A stretch of DNA of 64,000 bases from Cellulophaga baltica (GCF_900102165.1 NZ_FNBD01000011.1:1-64000), one strand, 5' to 3'. Positions 1-10,036 are shown, numbered from the stretch's first letter. Notes: generated by a model from the letters alone, not told the origin. Numbers and translations are program-made.

Positions 1-253
1 ACAATACGTCTTTAAGCATCTTATTATCAAGACTCACATCAGCATACATCTGTTTAAGTTTATTGTTCTCTTCTTCAAGTTCTTTTAAACGTTTAAGCTG
101 CTGTTGTTCCATACCGCCGTACTTCTTGCGCCAATAGTAGAAAGTGCTTTTGTCAATTCCTAATTCTCTAGATAAATCACCTACGGATCTTCCTTGTTCA
201 TTTTCCTTAAGAGCTTTAATAATCTGGCTCTCGCTAAATTTGCTGTTTTTCAT
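1..253 (-). CDS. IS3-family transposase OrfA (partial, N-terminal 84 residues)
   Basis: The frame opens at the ATG at 251-253 and is still open at the left edge. The product begins MKNSKFSESQIIKALKENEQ and shows a helix-turn-helix of the transposase_8/IS3 OrfA type (about residues 5-45, with KSTFYYWRKKYGG), then a charged leucine-zipper-like helix ending in the family motif MYADVSLDNKMLKDVL. Such proteins bind the terminal repeats and are fused to the DDE integrase OrfB by programmed frameshifting. OrfB is not in the window. No internal stop is seen, so this part appears intact. Confidence 0.85.
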   Translation of the reverse strand, partial: MKNSKFSESQIIKALKENEQGRSVGDLSRELGIDKSTFYYWRKKYGGMEQQQLKRLKELEEENNKLKQMYADVSLDNKMLKDVL

Positions 254-321
254 TGTGACAGTTTGAATTTAAAGTTAGTAAATTCGAATTATAAACTGTC
301 CTATTTTTAGGGAAGCCTACA
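1..321 (-). mobile_element. IS3-family insertion sequence, terminal part (runs off left edge)
   Basis: The element holds the 5' part of an IS3-type orfA reading leftward and a terminal sequence ending at base 321. Read on the minus strand the end starts TGTAGGCTTCCCTAAAAATA and continues into GGACAG, the usual layout of IS3-family terminal repeats (TG at the tip, GGACA about 25 bases in). The right boundary is placed at 321 because the neighbouring lipoprotein frame changes character exactly there. The other end, orfB and any target duplication lie outside the window, so subgroup and copy integrity are unknown. Confidence 0.75.
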
Positions 322-2106
322 AATATATATTCCTTTTTTAACTACTGTTATTTCCTTTGGCTTATAATTAACGATGACTTCTCGTCGCATTTTTTGAATT
401 ATCCCATTTTTATATTCAACAATATCCTGATAAGCAGCACACTCAATTTTCCACTCTCCTTCTAACTTTCCATCAATAATTTCTCCGTAACCACTATAAT
501 TTTCTACAGACGAAGATTTCTCGTCTAAAAAAATGTAGAAATCATTCCTATCAGAAAAGTTTAACTTATGCAGACCTTTTAGAAGATGCCCATTAACAGA
601 AAATTCATTTGTTTTTTTATTGTACTTAATATCTTTATCCGAACGCTCAATATAATTTAAACCTGCTATAGAAGTTCTATTAAAATGCGTTAATAAAGTA
701 TCAGTTTCTTTATTGTACCTATTGTCTACTATTACGTTTTCCTTTTTTGTAAATGCAGTATTGCCTTTGTTAAAGTCATAAAAATCGATATTATCCTTAA
801 ATGATACTTCTTCTAACGATATTTCAGTTTCTTTATAGTCACTGTCTTCATCTTTATCAATTATATACTTATTTGAAATGGACCTATTATTTATAAAATC
901 TGTACTCTTTATTTTTACTTTAGAATTAGAAATTAAATTAATAATATCGTCTTCAAAATTATTATTTGTAATTAATGAGTTATCAATATTGAAAATATTA
1001 TCTTGTTTACCGTCACTTTCAATTAAAGAAGAGGTTTCATTATCTGTAATATAACATTCTGAAATATTAATTTGGTTTATACAATCTACATATGTTTCAT
1101 AATCAAAACCAGAAGCATCAAACATTGCTTCAGATAACTCATTGCCATAAATATCGCACCTTTTAAGGTTAATATATTTTGTATCATGGCTACGAATTAT
1201 ATAACTATGATTATTATAAAAATCACAATTGAAAAAATTTAAACTTTCAGATTCACTTGCATGAATCGCAGTTAACCCTGAACCATCAAAACTTGAGTTT
1301 TGAAAATAAAAATTATCACAATTAGAAAAACTCAAAACATCTCCGCCGCAACTGGAGACATTTTTATGGTAAAAATTAATATTGTCTATGTAAATATTAC
1401 TAGAGTTTTTAAATTCAATAACATTTGCTTCTTGTTTTTCTGTGAAAAAATCTACAAGATTTTTACCCTTAATTTCTAAATCTAAAAAATTAGAGAACAC
1501 CAATGTTTCTGCAAAATCATCGGCATAATAAATTAGATGAGAACCTTCTTCATCCTCTATACTCTCTATAATTTCTTTTCCTTTATCTAAGTTTATCTCT
1601 TTGGCATCTACAATAATAGTTCTGTTAGACCTAAGAGCTTTAAAAAATTCTTGTTCATTTTTAACAACTACAGTGTCTGTATATATGTTAGACTCTTTTG
1701 TGTAATATTTATAATCTAAATAGCCATCAAAAATTCGTCCTTTAACATAATCGTTTTTATCTTGATAGACTACTTCTACCCATTGACCATAAACATTAAC
1801 CCTATTCATTACATTCATAGTTTCAAAATCACGAAACTTAGTAACTAAGACTTCTGCTCCAAATGGTATTGCTCCTAATTTAGTCTCCTTAATAGTATCT
1901 TTTAAAACAGTACCCGTTTTACTATTAATTATAGCCTTATAAAGGTAATCTCCCTCATATTTTTTTACTAGCGTATTTTTATTAGTCCTTTTTGTAATTG
2001 TATCATTTACAAGAATAGGATTATTATTTTGAGTAGTTTTATTTTCTTTCTTACAAGAAATAGTAACTAAAAATACACTAAAGTATAATAAAATATTCCT
2101 TTTCAT
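307..2106 (-). CDS. Lipoprotein with SH3-like and right-handed beta-helix regions, 3' end replaced by the IS
   Basis: The protein starts with a lipoprotein signal peptide (lipobox VTISC near residue 18, then KK), suggesting outer-membrane or periplasmic anchoring. Residues about 75-130 (GAIPFGAEVLVTKF onwards) resemble a bacterial SH3 domain. Residues about 195-420 are Asn/Ile/Phe/Ser-rich repeats of the parallel beta-helix type. The C-terminal part (about 540-590: GYGEIIDGKLEGEW, VEYKNGIIQK) resembles MORN-type repeats. The last four residues (CRLP) and the stop codon lie inside the inverted repeat of the adjacent IS3 element, so the native C-terminus was displaced. Function is unknown; it may bind glycans or peptidoglycan. 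It is not clearly in an operon with its neighbours. Confidence 0.8.
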   Translation of the reverse strand: MKRNILLYFSVFLVTISCKKENKTTQNNNPILVNDTITKRTNKNTLVKKYEGDYLYKAIINSKTGTVLKDTIKETKLGAIPFGAEVLVTKFRDFETMNVMNRVNVYGQWVEVVYQDKNDYVKGRIFDGYLDYKYYTKESNIYTDTVVVKNEQEFFKALRSNRTIIVDAKEINLDKGKEIIESIEDEEGSHLIYYADDFAETLVFSNFLDLEIKGKNLVDFFTEKQEANVIEFKNSSNIYIDNINFYHKNVSSCGGDVLSFSNCDNFYFQNSSFDGSGLTAIHASESESLNFFNCDFYNNHSYIIRSHDTKYINLKRCDIYGNELSEAMFDASGFDYETYVDCINQINISECYITDNETSSLIESDGKQDNIFNIDNSLITNNNFEDDIINLISNSKVKIKSTDFINNRSISNKYIIDKDEDSDYKETEISLEEVSFKDNIDFYDFNKGNTAFTKKENVIVDNRYNKETDTLLTHFNRTSIAGLNYIERSDKDIKYNKKTNEFSVNGHLLKGLHKLNFSDRNDFYIFLDEKSSSVENYSGYGEIIDGKLEGEWKIECAAYQDIVEYKNGIIQKMRREVIVNYKPKEITVVKKGIYICRLP

Positions 2107-2325
2107 TTGAAGTATTTTTTTTTAGACAAACATATGAAAACTAAACCCGTACACAACTAGCCTTATACTAATAACACCAATTTCTTATTATGTTTTTAAT
2201 ATGCACCAAAAAATATCCACAAAGACTACTTAGAACGTATTATGAAAAAAACCTTAGCTTTAAAAGCTTATAACCCGTTAACATACCTCTTCTTAAAACA
2301 AGCAAATTTTTGATCACTTTAATAC

Positions 2326-3333
2326 ATGAAAAAGACCATCTTATTCATTTTAGTTCTAGTTGGTGCCCTACACGCATTAATAGCCCAGCAACACAAAACA
2401 CATACCACGGTTATAGATTTTAATAAGGATACCGTATTAGATACTCTTATCCACTTTAATGAATATGGAAGTTATTGTGGTGGTAGCGACCTTACCATCA
2501 TTAATGGTAAAACCAAAGAAAAATTCTTCTTAACAGATCAAGGCTGTTACTCTAGCTTTACGAGATTCGTAAGAGTACCCACTGCTCTAAACTCAAAAGC
2601 AAATGCTGCTTTTTTAAAAGTAGTAAAAGACACCTTACTGCCTAAAGAAAGAGATAGCTTAGATAGTTCCCTAAAATGGATATGGAGTGGTTCCTTATCC
2701 TTACAACAACCCAAAGAACATCCTTTTTTTGACCGCATAGCCACTCCTAAGACTCTTTGGATACCCAACCCACTTACCGTACCAGAACCGTATTACATCA
2801 CGATTACTGGTGATAGTTTGCAAAAAATAGCGCCAATATTCGGGCCTTCTTATGATGAGAAATTCAATACTGCCTTTTTGGTCTATTACCCATCTATGCT
2901 ATCTAAAGAGAAATTAGCACATAACACACCTATCCTAAAAAATAATACCTATGAAATTTACAACACACCCCATTCCGTTTACGTAAAAAAAGGAACTAGC
3001 TATAAATGGTTGTTTATCTCTGATAATGGTGTTATGGGGGCACCGGGCAAACTTAGATGGGAAGCTATTGAACAAATTCAATTAATAGATAACTACCTCA
3101 TCATTCATCAAAATTTACCCCCAGATCCTATTTATAATATTTTAATTGTAAATATCGAGACACAGCATGTGGCGCGTTTAAAATTTGAACCTTGCCACGA
3201 AACTATGACCAATAAAAGAGGTATGGACACTTTTGAAATTAGAAATAAAAAGCTACTATTCACAGCGTATGGCGATCCTAAGGTGAGAAAAATACCCCTA
3301 AAAAAACTCTTCAAAGCTTTAGACCAATCTTAA
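2326..3333 (+). CDS. Secreted protein of unknown function
   Basis: The 335-residue product has a clear Sec signal peptide (MKKTILFILVLVGALHALIA, cleavage likely near AQQ at residues 20-22). I do not recognise a family. The mature start, with VIDFNKDTVLDTL, looks like the opening of an FG-GAP/calcium-loop-type module as found in VCBS-like proteins, but no repeat follows. Two Cys near residues 50 and 73 could form a disulfide. The gene stands alone, about 220 bases from the divergent lipoprotein gene and facing the two-component genes. Coding potential over 1 kb and the signal peptide make it a real gene. Confidence 0.75.
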   Translation: MKKTILFILVLVGALHALIAQQHKTHTTVIDFNKDTVLDTLIHFNEYGSYCGGSDLTIINGKTKEKFFLTDQGCYSSFTRFVRVPTALNSKANAAFLKVVKDTLLPKERDSLDSSLKWIWSGSLSLQQPKEHPFFDRIATPKTLWIPNPLTVPEPYYITITGDSLQKIAPIFGPSYDEKFNTAFLVYYPSMLSKEKLAHNTPILKNNTYEIYNTPHSVYVKKGTSYKWLFISDNGVMGAPGKLRWEAIEQIQLIDNYLIIHQNLPPDPIYNILIVNIETQHVARLKFEPCHETMTNKRGMDTFEIRNKKLLFTAYGDPKVRKIPLKKLFKALDQS

Positions 3334-3479
3334 CGAAGGGCCTAAGTGTAGTAATTTATCAAAGGCTTGGGCTTTACCATGCTCCTACCCTCTATCTATA
3401 GCATACAGCTCGGTAGCTTATTGTAGTGCTAATCATTTTATTTAATACAGCTTCATAATATACACTACAACAGCGGCAA

Positions 3480-5423
3480 CTATTCTTCTGAAAAAATTTC
3501 TTTTTTGCGTATTCCCAATTTCTTGATTTTTGAATTTAAAGTGGATGTGGGTAAATTTAATAGTTCTGCTGCTCCCCCTTTACCTGAAATTTTTCCATGG
3601 CTGCTTTTCAATGTTTTTAAAATAAATTCTCTTTCCATTTCTTCTAAAGAAAGTATTTGCGCACCCTCAATTACATTGAAATTAGCTGTTTTTTTAGTTA
3701 AAGGCGCATATAGATCATCGATAATTTCATGCGGAGACATTAGTATACTGCGTTCAATGTAGTTTTCTAATTCACGAATATTTCCTGGCCATTGGTAATT
3801 CATCATTTTCTTCAAAACTCGAGAGGAGAATCTCATTTGTTTTGAGGTAAACTTAGAAATAAAAAAATCTACCAATAGTGGGATGTCTTCTGGGCGCTCT
3901 TTTAAAGATGGAATATTAATAGGAAAAACATGTAATCTATAATATAAATCTAACCTAAAACGGCCCGCCTCTACCTCTTCCTCTAAATTTCTATTTGTAG
4001 CGGCTATTATCCGGACGTCTAAAGGAATTGTTACATTACTTCCTATTTTTTCAATTTCTTTCTCTTGAAGTACTCGTAAAAGTTTAACTTGCGATGCCAG
4101 TGACATTTCTCCAATTTCATCTAAAAAAAGAGTTCCGCCATTTGCTTGTTCAAACTTTCCAATTCTTTTTTCCGCAGCCCCTGTGAATGAGCCTTTTTCA
4201 TGACCGAAGAGAATAGATTCTATTAAATCACTAGGAATAGCTGCACAGTTGACCGTTACAAGCGGATGATGATCTCGACCTGAATGTTTATGGATGCTTT
4301 TGGCTATTAATTCTTTTCCTGTACCACTTTCACCCATCACCAATACAGATGTTCTCATTGGCGCAACATTTTTAATAGCTTCAAAAACGTTTAATAGCGC
4401 TGAACTTTTACCTATAATTTCGTTAAATTCTTCTGATTGTTTTTTCTTTAAGATAGGCTTACGCTTCTCTGGTATAACTTCCTGGAAATTCTCTTCTATA
4501 AGTTTAGACTCCGTTAAATGCAAGACTATAGTTCTTAATCTATTCGATAAATTAGTCAACACCCATAACAATTCGCTTCCGAAAAGTTTTTCTTTCTTAT
4601 TATAGAAAGAGAGTGTGAAGAGATGATCAGTGTCTCCAACTATAGGAATTTCCAACAAAGATTGAACATGAAAAGAATCAACTATCAATTTTACTAAGCT
4701 ATTTTTAACTACTAAATCTTCTAACAATTCATTCTCATAAATAGCAGTTGTGTGTGAACTCTCATGATCTCTAAAGACTTTCTCTAAATCATTTTTTGAT
4801 AGATTAGAAATATTTTCTAATTCGTTGATTCCTATAATCTGAAATTCCTTATGACCAGTTCTATAAAAACCTAGTATTTTATTTTTTTTGGTATTTAAGG
4901 ATCTTAGAGCTATTTGCAAATAATCAATTGGGATGGTCACTTGAAATGCTTTGGCAACATCAAGAAAAACGTCCTCCCATCGGGTACCGTTCAATGTAAT
5001 TAGAGAAAGTTCTTTCTCAATTTTAGATTGTAACTGATGTTGATAATCAAAACTATGCTTATGGTGGTAGGCTGCTATTTCTAAAGCTACAAGCACATCT
5101 TTAGCCCTAAAAGGCTTTACTAAAAAACCATATGGCTTTGTCTTTTTAGCTTCATCAAGTATTGTTTTATTAGAATTTGCAGAAAGATATATAAACGGAA
5201 TTCCTATTTTCTGAAGTTTTTTAGCTAGGTCAATTCCAGATAACTTCCCTCTTAATCTAATATCAAGTAATACAATGTTAGGTCTTTTTTTTTCAATAGA
5301 TATCATAGCCATCTCTACAGAAGGCACGGTTCCTGTAACCAAATACCCTTTTTTCTGTAAAGTTTTAGAAAGATCATTGGCAACTATAAATTCATCCTCT
5401 ACAATTAATATTTCCAAGTTCAT
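3480..5423 (-). CDS. NtrC-type response regulator (REC-GAF-like-AAA+ sigma-54 activator-HTH)
   Basis: Starting at the ATG at 5421-5423 ([11 protein letters not shown]) gives a standard receiver domain: acidic pair D10/E11, phospho-acceptor Asp54 in VLLDIRL, Ser81, Lys103 in KPF. A reading frame continues 23 residues upstream but overlaps the preceding kinase and has no family support. A central GAF-like segment follows, then the AAA+ sigma-54 interaction domain with Walker A GESGTGKE (about 360-368), the GSFTGA loop (about 405-412; Ser where most have Ala), Walker [10 protein letters not shown] and the arginine-finger region. A Fis-type HTH closes the protein. It should activate RpoN promoters on phosphorylation by the kinase encoded 31 bases upstream. 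Confidence 0.9.
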   Translation of the reverse strand: MNLEILIVEDEFIVANDLSKTLQKKGYLVTGTVPSVEMAMISIEKKRPNIVLLDIRLRGKLSGIDLAKKLQKIGIPFIYLSANSNKTILDEAKKTKPYGFLVKPFRAKDVLVALEIAAYHHKHSFDYQHQLQSKIEKELSLITLNGTRWEDVFLDVAKAFQVTIPIDYLQIALRSLNTKKNKILGFYRTGHKEFQIIGINELENISNLSKNDLEKVFRDHESSHTTAIYENELLEDLVVKNSLVKLIVDSFHVQSLLEIPIVGDTDHLFTLSFYNKKEKLFGSELLWVLTNLSNRLRTIVLHLTESKLIEENFQEVIPEKRKPILKKKQSEEFNEIIGKSSALLNVFEAIKNVAPMRTSVLVMGESGTGKELIAKSIHKHSGRDHHPLVTVNCAAIPSDLIESILFGHEKGSFTGAAEKRIGKFEQANGGTLFLDEIGEMSLASQVKLLRVLQEKEIEKIGSNVTIPLDVRIIAATNRNLEEEVEAGRFRLDLYYRLHVFPINIPSLKERPEDIPLLVDFFISKFTSKQMRFSSRVLKKMMNYQWPGNIRELENYIERSILMSPHEIIDDLYAPLTKKTANFNVIEGAQILSLEEMEREFILKTLKSSHGKISGKGGAAELLNLPTSTLNSKIKKLGIRKKEIFSEE

Positions 5424-5454
5424 AATCCTAACTTTTCTGTATTGTTTCTCAAAT

Positions 5455-7704
5455 TTAAAAGTTTTTAATTTCTGTGTCAAAATTAATCTCAATAGCTACA
5501 CCATCACAATTTTTAATAATGCAAGTACCTCCCAATTGTTCTGATAATCCTTTAATTAAAGACATACCTAAGGAAGTAGTATTTCTAAAATCAAAATCTT
5601 TGGGCAAACCAATACCAGAATCTTTAATTAAAATAAAACAAGTATTCTCTATTGTTTTCAATCCAATTTCTATAATTCCTTCTCCTTTATGAGGAAAGGC
5701 GTATTTAATGGCGTTAGTTATCGCTTCATTCAAAATTAACCCTACAGGCACAGATTGTTGTTCATCCAATAAAGTATCATCCATATTAAATATAAATTCT
5801 ACGGAATCCAAAAGGTCAAAACTATCTACCAAATATGCTATAAGATCTTCAATATATGAACTCATTAAAATTTGAGTTATATTTTCATTCTTGTACAATT
5901 TTTGATGAATTAAAGATATGGCATATAACCTATTTTGACTATTCCGTATGGCAATTAAAGCTTCTTCACTATTAATATAATCAGATTGCGTGTTCAGCAA
6001 GCTCATTACTATTTGAAGATTATTTTTTACACGGTGATGTACTTCTTTAAGCAACCATTCTTTTTCATTTAAAAGCTTTTGTAAAGATGCATTTTGTTGG
6101 GCAATTTCTCCCTTTTGACTCGTTAATTTTCGGTTGCTTTTTTGTTTATGACTATAACTTTTATATAATAAAATGCTGACTATTACAAACAATATAAGAC
6201 CTCCAAAAATATAGTTTTTAGTTATCGTTGTTTTCCTCAACTTACTAGATTGTAACAAACCATCATTAGTCAGTTGCTTAATTTCATTTTCTTTTTTTTC
6301 CGTTTCATATTGAATTTGTATTTCTTCAATTTGCCTACTTTTTGTTTCATTAAAAATGAGATCATTTAGTTGTTTATAATTTTGATAACGCTTAATTGCC
6401 TCTAAAAAACTGCCCTGTGCAGAATCTATTTTGAATAATAATAAATTTGCCTCTTTAATTTTAGATTTCGCGGCTATTCCGCTAGGAACATTTAAAGATT
6501 CTAGTAGGTATGTTTTGGCTTTTTCATATTGGCGTCTATCTAAATAAAATGCTCCTACTTCTAGATTAGCTTCTGAGACAAGCACCAAGTACACATCGTC
6601 TTTGATTTTTTTAAAAAAATCCATCATGGTCAAATACTCAATCTCCGCATTTTCATAATCGTTTATGGCGCAGAAATACTTTGCATTTACACTGGCATAA
6701 ATAGCCCTATCATAAAATGTTTTTGGAGGTCTATTTTTATAGACCTCATGTATTAAAAGCCTAGCTTCTTCATTTTTATGAACTGTTATAAGCTCAGAGC
6801 ACAAATAATTAAGATACCTATACAAATCATTAGTTCCTAAATAGGTATTAGTATCATAATTTTTTAACGCCTTACGATACCACAAAATACTTTTTTCATG
6901 CACTCCTAATTCTCTATAATTATCTGCTACAATGCTATAAAAATAGGATTCAAACCTAATGTCATTAGTTTCAATCATCCCATCAACACCTTTTAATGCA
7001 TAGAATAGAGCCTTGTTAAAATCGCCCTGTAATCTATTGATTACAGTTAATAAATTATACGTATGATGCACTCCTATAAACCCAATTTTTTCATATTCAT
7101 CTACAACATGAATTAATTCATTTTCTGCTTCATCTAATTTCCCCTCATTTAAATGTACATCTGCAATATTTTTAATTGTAGTAATTTCCTTTTCCTTTAA
7201 TCCTAGAATTTTGTAAAGTTTCAATGCTCTAGTAAAATAATCGACGTTCCGTTCTTTTAGGGGGTTTTTTAAATTTAATATACTATGTATCCTAATCCCT
7301 AATTCACTCAAAGTTTCTGCTTCTTTCTTAAGTTGTTTGGTCCTATGATAATATGCTATGGCTTTATGATAATATAACTCGGCTTTTTGAAAATCTTTTT
7401 CCTCAAAACCAATTTCTCCATAAAAAAAATAAGTTTCATGAATATATTTGTCATTGCCTATTTTATTACTCAGCTTTAACGCTTTTTCAAAGTAATAATT
7501 AGCACTATCTAAATCTACTTTATAGCTGAAAGGTTTATATAAATAGTTACGTCCACTAGCTAATAAATCTTCAATACTATCAATATCTGCCTTTACCCTA
7601 GGATGTTGAAAATCTAGAGCTTCTTCTTGTCTTTGCGTTTTTTTTTGACATGCAAGAATCAAAAAAAGTAACAGCGGTAATAGGAATCTGTAGTTTTTTC
7701 CCAT
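5455..7704 (-). CDS. TPR-repeat sensor histidine kinase (HisKA_2 type) with lipobox
   Basis: The N-terminus is a lipoprotein-like signal (LLFLILAC, then QKK). About 450 residues of tetratricopeptide repeats follow (ALDFQHPRV through the helical pairs to about residue 470). A single membrane helix lies near residues 495-515 ([18 protein letters not shown]), then a coiled coil leads to the kinase core. The H-box [11 protein letters not shown] (His556) is of the HisKA_2/HWE-like class, followed by an HATPase_c domain with N-box [12 protein letters not shown] and G-box DSGIGLP. The TPR region is therefore predicted periplasmic. It precedes the NtrC-type regulator by 31 bases, so the two form one two-component operon. 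Its signal is unknown. Confidence 0.88.
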   Translation of the reverse strand: MGKNYRFLLPLLLFLILACQKKTQRQEEALDFQHPRVKADIDSIEDLLASGRNYLYKPFSYKVDLDSANYYFEKALKLSNKIGNDKYIHETYFFYGEIGFEEKDFQKAELYYHKAIAYYHRTKQLKKEAETLSELGIRIHSILNLKNPLKERNVDYFTRALKLYKILGLKEKEITTIKNIADVHLNEGKLDEAENELIHVVDEYEKIGFIGVHHTYNLLTVINRLQGDFNKALFYALKGVDGMIETNDIRFESYFYSIVADNYRELGVHEKSILWYRKALKNYDTNTYLGTNDLYRYLNYLCSELITVHKNEEARLLIHEVYKNRPPKTFYDRAIYASVNAKYFCAINDYENAEIEYLTMMDFFKKIKDDVYLVLVSEANLEVGAFYLDRRQYEKAKTYLLESLNVPSGIAAKSKIKEANLLLFKIDSAQGSFLEAIKRYQNYKQLNDLIFNETKSRQIEEIQIQYETEKKENEIKQLTNDGLLQSSKLRKTTITKNYIFGGLILFVIVSILLYKSYSHKQKSNRKLTSQKGEIAQQNASLQKLLNEKEWLLKEVHHRVKNNLQIVMSLLNTQSDYINSEEALIAIRNSQNRLYAISLIHQKLYKNENITQILMSSYIEDLIAYLVDSFDLLDSVEFIFNMDDTLLDEQQSVPVGLILNEAITNAIKYAFPHKGEGIIEIGLKTIENTCFILIKDSGIGLPKDFDFRNTTSLGMSLIKGLSEQLGGTCIIKNCDGVAIEINFDTEIKNF

Positions 7705-7931
7705 AAAAGTAAAATGAAGTATATGCCCTCTGTAAAGTTAATTAAAAAATACTCTTAGCATACCTTCAAAAACACTGCCATTATCTAAATAGCTCAAAAA
7801 CAAATTAGTACAGTCTCTTCTCAAAATCACATAATTGATATGCAACAAAATTCGTCGCTAATTATTGAAATTTCGCTAATTAAAATGAATCAAAAAAATA
7901 CAATCTATTGTATTACAATTAATTAACCAAA

Positions 7932-7947
7932 AGGCACGCCATTTGAT
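7932..7947 (+). promoter_or_regulatory. Possible sigma-54 (-24/-12) promoter
   Basis: The sequence AGGCACGCCATTTGAT matches the RpoN consensus TGGCACGnnnnTTGCW at most positions. The GG and the G of the -12 dinucleotide are ten bases apart as expected, but the -12 C is an A and the first T is an A. It lies about 118 bases before the esterase start, and a sigma-54 activator is encoded just upstream on the other strand. In AT-rich DNA a chance match is possible. Confidence 0.25.
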
Positions 7948-7980
7948 TTACAATCCGAAAGTTCTAAACTAAAACTTTCT

Positions 7981-8023
7981 TGTCTTAGTTCAATGCATAG
8001 CAGCACCATATAAACCACTTTTG
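7981..8023 (+). promoter_or_regulatory. Shared regulon motif plus -7 box, copy A (esterase operon)
   Basis: The 19-mer TGTCTTAGTTCAATGCATA (7981-7999) is followed exactly 35 bases after its first base by CACTTTTG (8016-8023), which fits the TTTG half of the Bacteroidota -7 box. Two further copies with the same spacing precede the YceI and MhqO-like genes. The motif covers the place where the -33 TTG should be, and no canonical TTG is present there. This is what an activator-dependent or operator-overlapped promoter would look like. Confidence 0.7.
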
Positions 8024-8064
8024 AAAAAAAAATATTTTAATCGTAATCAAAAAAAAGGAACATT

Positions 8065-9105
8065 ATGAAATCAATTTTAAAAACTATAGTCCTCACGGGT
8101 ATTATAAGTGCCCAGAGCATTCAATTGCATGCTCAAGTAACAGATTATAAAACCGACACACATTTAGCTACGGGTGTCAAAGAATTTTTAGAAGTATTGA
8201 ATGCTCCTGGTGGCACACCTCTTGAGTTACGTTCTAAAGAAGATGCCAGGCAAGTATTATTAGGCGCACAAGCTGGAGTAAAGGTTGATCTTTCTGGTAT
8301 TGAAGAATCTATAAAAACAATTTCACAAGATGGCTATACCCTTAAATTAAATCTAGTACGCCCTAAAGGGGTTAAAGAAAAACTTCCCGTATTCATTTTC
8401 ATTCATGGCGGCGGATGGATACTAGGCGATTACCCAACACACCAAAGATTTGTACGAGATTTGGTGGTTGAAACAGGTTTTGAAGCGGTTTTTGTTAATT
8501 ATACCCCTTCCCCAGAAGCCAAATATCCTACAGCAATAAATGAAATTTACGCTGCCACAAAATGGGTAGCTGCTCATGGAAATGAAATTAATGTTGATGG
8601 AAATAACCTGGCCGTTGTAGGCAATAGTGTTGGCGGTAATATGACTGCAGTAACGGCATTAAAAGCCCTTGAAAATAAGGGCCCTAAAATAAAGGCTTTA
8701 GTCATGTTTTGGCCCATAGTAGCTGCAAATTTTGATACAGAATCTTACAGGTTATATGGTAAAGATAGATTTTTAACCACCTCGGTTATGAAATGGATGT
8801 ATGACCAATATACGACTGATTTAAAACAAAGACAAGAAGTATATGCATCTCCATTAAATGCTTCTATAGCGCAATTAAAAGATTTTCCTCCAACCCTAAT
8901 TCAAGTAGCAGAAAATGATATTTTGAGAGATGAAGGAGAAGCCTTTGGCCGTAAGCTAAATGAAGCCGGAGTAAAGGTATCTACTATAAGGTATAATGGT
9001 ATGATTCACGATTTTGGTTTATTAAATGCTTTAGCAGATTTACCTAGCACTAAAACAATGATATCACAAGCTGCGACGGAATTAAAAAAACATCTTAAAA
9101 ATTAA
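8065..9105 (+). CDS. Secreted alpha/beta hydrolase (HSL/acetyl-esterase family)
   Basis: The 346-residue protein has a signal peptide (MKSILKTIVLTGIISAQS, cleavage near LHAQ). The hydrolase fold shows the oxyanion motif HGGGW (about residue 114), the nucleophile elbow GNSVGG, the acid in ENDILRDEG and the histidine in MIHDFG, i.e. the layout of hormone-sensitive-lipase-like carboxylesterases. It should hydrolyse short acyl esters in the periplasm or outside. The gene is the first of an operon with the chloroperoxidase-like hydrolase 25 bases downstream and follows motif copy A. The natural substrate cannot be read from sequence. Confidence 0.88.
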   Translation: MKSILKTIVLTGIISAQSIQLHAQVTDYKTDTHLATGVKEFLEVLNAPGGTPLELRSKEDARQVLLGAQAGVKVDLSGIEESIKTISQDGYTLKLNLVRPKGVKEKLPVFIFIHGGGWILGDYPTHQRFVRDLVVETGFEAVFVNYTPSPEAKYPTAINEIYAATKWVAAHGNEINVDGNNLAVVGNSVGGNMTAVTALKALENKGPKIKALVMFWPIVAANFDTESYRLYGKDRFLTTSVMKWMYDQYTTDLKQRQEVYASPLNASIAQLKDFPPTLIQVAENDILRDEGEAFGRKLNEAGVKVSTIRYNGMIHDFGLLNALADLPSTKTMISQAATELKKHLKN

Positions 9106-9130
9106 GTTTATTAATATTAAAACGATAAAA

Positions 9131-9952
9131 ATGGGAACACTTAAATTAAAAGACGGAACAGAAATCTACTATAAAGATTGGGGAACAGGGCAACCCCTTG
9201 TTTTTCATCATGGCTGGCCCTTATCTAGCGATGACTGGGATGCACAAATGCTATTTTTCGTCAATAAAGGATATAGAGTTATTGCCCATGACCGAAGAGG
9301 ACATGGTAGATCTAGTCAAACTGCTTTTGGCAATAATATGGATACGTATGCCTCGGATGTGGATGAATTGGTTACTGCTTTAAATTTAAAAAATGCTGTC
9401 CATATTGGTCATTCTACAGGGGGTGGTGAAGTAATTAGATATGCCGCTAAATATGGAAAAGGAAGAATTGCCAAAGCGGTACTTATAAGTGCCGTAACGC
9501 CTATTATGGTAAAGACGAAAGACTATCCAAACAATGTTCCTATGGAAGTTTTTGATGAAATTAGGTTCAACACTGCAACCAATAGAAATCAATATTTTCA
9601 AGACTTTACTCTTCCTTTTTTTGGTTTTAACCGAGAAGGAGCAAAAGTATCTCAGGGGGTTAGAGACAATTGGTGGCGCCAAGGTATGATGGGAGGAATA
9701 AAAGCACACTATGATTGTATCGCAGCATTTTCGGAAACAGACTTTACCGAAGATTTAAAAAGCGTTGAAATCCCCGTACTTGTAATGCATGGGGAAGATG
9801 ATCAAATAGTTCCGATAGACTTGACAGCTAAATTGGCTATTGGTCTTTTAAAAAATGGTTCTCTAATCACTTATCCCGGATTTCCACATGGTATGCCTAC
9901 CACTGAAGCTGCTACGATTAATAAAGACCTCTTAGCTTTCATTTCTGCTTAA
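9131..9952 (+). CDS. Alpha/beta hydrolase, non-haem chloroperoxidase/arylesterase type
   Basis: The 273-residue cytoplasmic protein matches the cofactor-free haloperoxidase family in length and motifs: HGWPLSSDDW (oxyanion region), GHSTGGGE (nucleophile Ser), GEDDQIVP (Asp) and FPHGMPTT (His). Family members act as esterases and perhydrolases; the halogenating activity is generally regarded as a side reaction. It lies 25 bases after the secreted esterase and is followed by a strong terminator, so the two genes form one unit under motif copy A. Confidence 0.88.
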   Translation: MGTLKLKDGTEIYYKDWGTGQPLVFHHGWPLSSDDWDAQMLFFVNKGYRVIAHDRRGHGRSSQTAFGNNMDTYASDVDELVTALNLKNAVHIGHSTGGGEVIRYAAKYGKGRIAKAVLISAVTPIMVKTKDYPNNVPMEVFDEIRFNTATNRNQYFQDFTLPFFGFNREGAKVSQGVRDNWWRQGMMGGIKAHYDCIAAFSETDFTEDLKSVEIPVLVMHGEDDQIVPIDLTAKLAIGLLKNGSLITYPGFPHGMPTTEAATINKDLLAFISA

Positions 9953-9970
9953 TAAAAATAAAAAAGTAGT

Positions 9971-10010
9971 AGTCTTAGCCGTAATTATTATGTACGGCTA
10001 AGACTTTTTA
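9971..10010. terminator. Intrinsic terminator (bidirectional)
   Basis: A perfect 13-bp stem, AGTCTTAGCCGTA (9971-9983) with TACGGCTAAGACT (9993-10005), encloses a 9-base loop and is followed by a T run. A-rich sequence before the left arm would let it work in the other direction too. It ends the esterase/chloroperoxidase operon. Confidence 0.88.
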
Positions 10011-10036
10011 TTTATAATAAATTTTAACTTTAACAC

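Larger units (their letters stand above)
7705..8064. other. Divergent intergenic region between kinase operon and esterase operon
   Basis: These 360 bases hold the promoters of two divergent operons. I see no gene. The right half carries a sigma-54-like element (7932-7947) and the shared 19-base regulon motif with its -7 box (7981-8023), both pointing to the esterase gene. No convincing TAnnTTTG box was found for the kinase side. Confidence 0.6.

Noticed and set aside
5424-5492. Longer N-terminus of the response regulator
   Set aside because: It would overlap the kinase gene by 38 bases and puts 23 basic residues before a receiver domain that normally starts at [11 protein letters not shown].
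9386-9709. Minus-strand frame of 107 codons within the chloroperoxidase-like gene
   Set aside because: It is antisense to a well-supported hydrolase with an intact catalytic triad.
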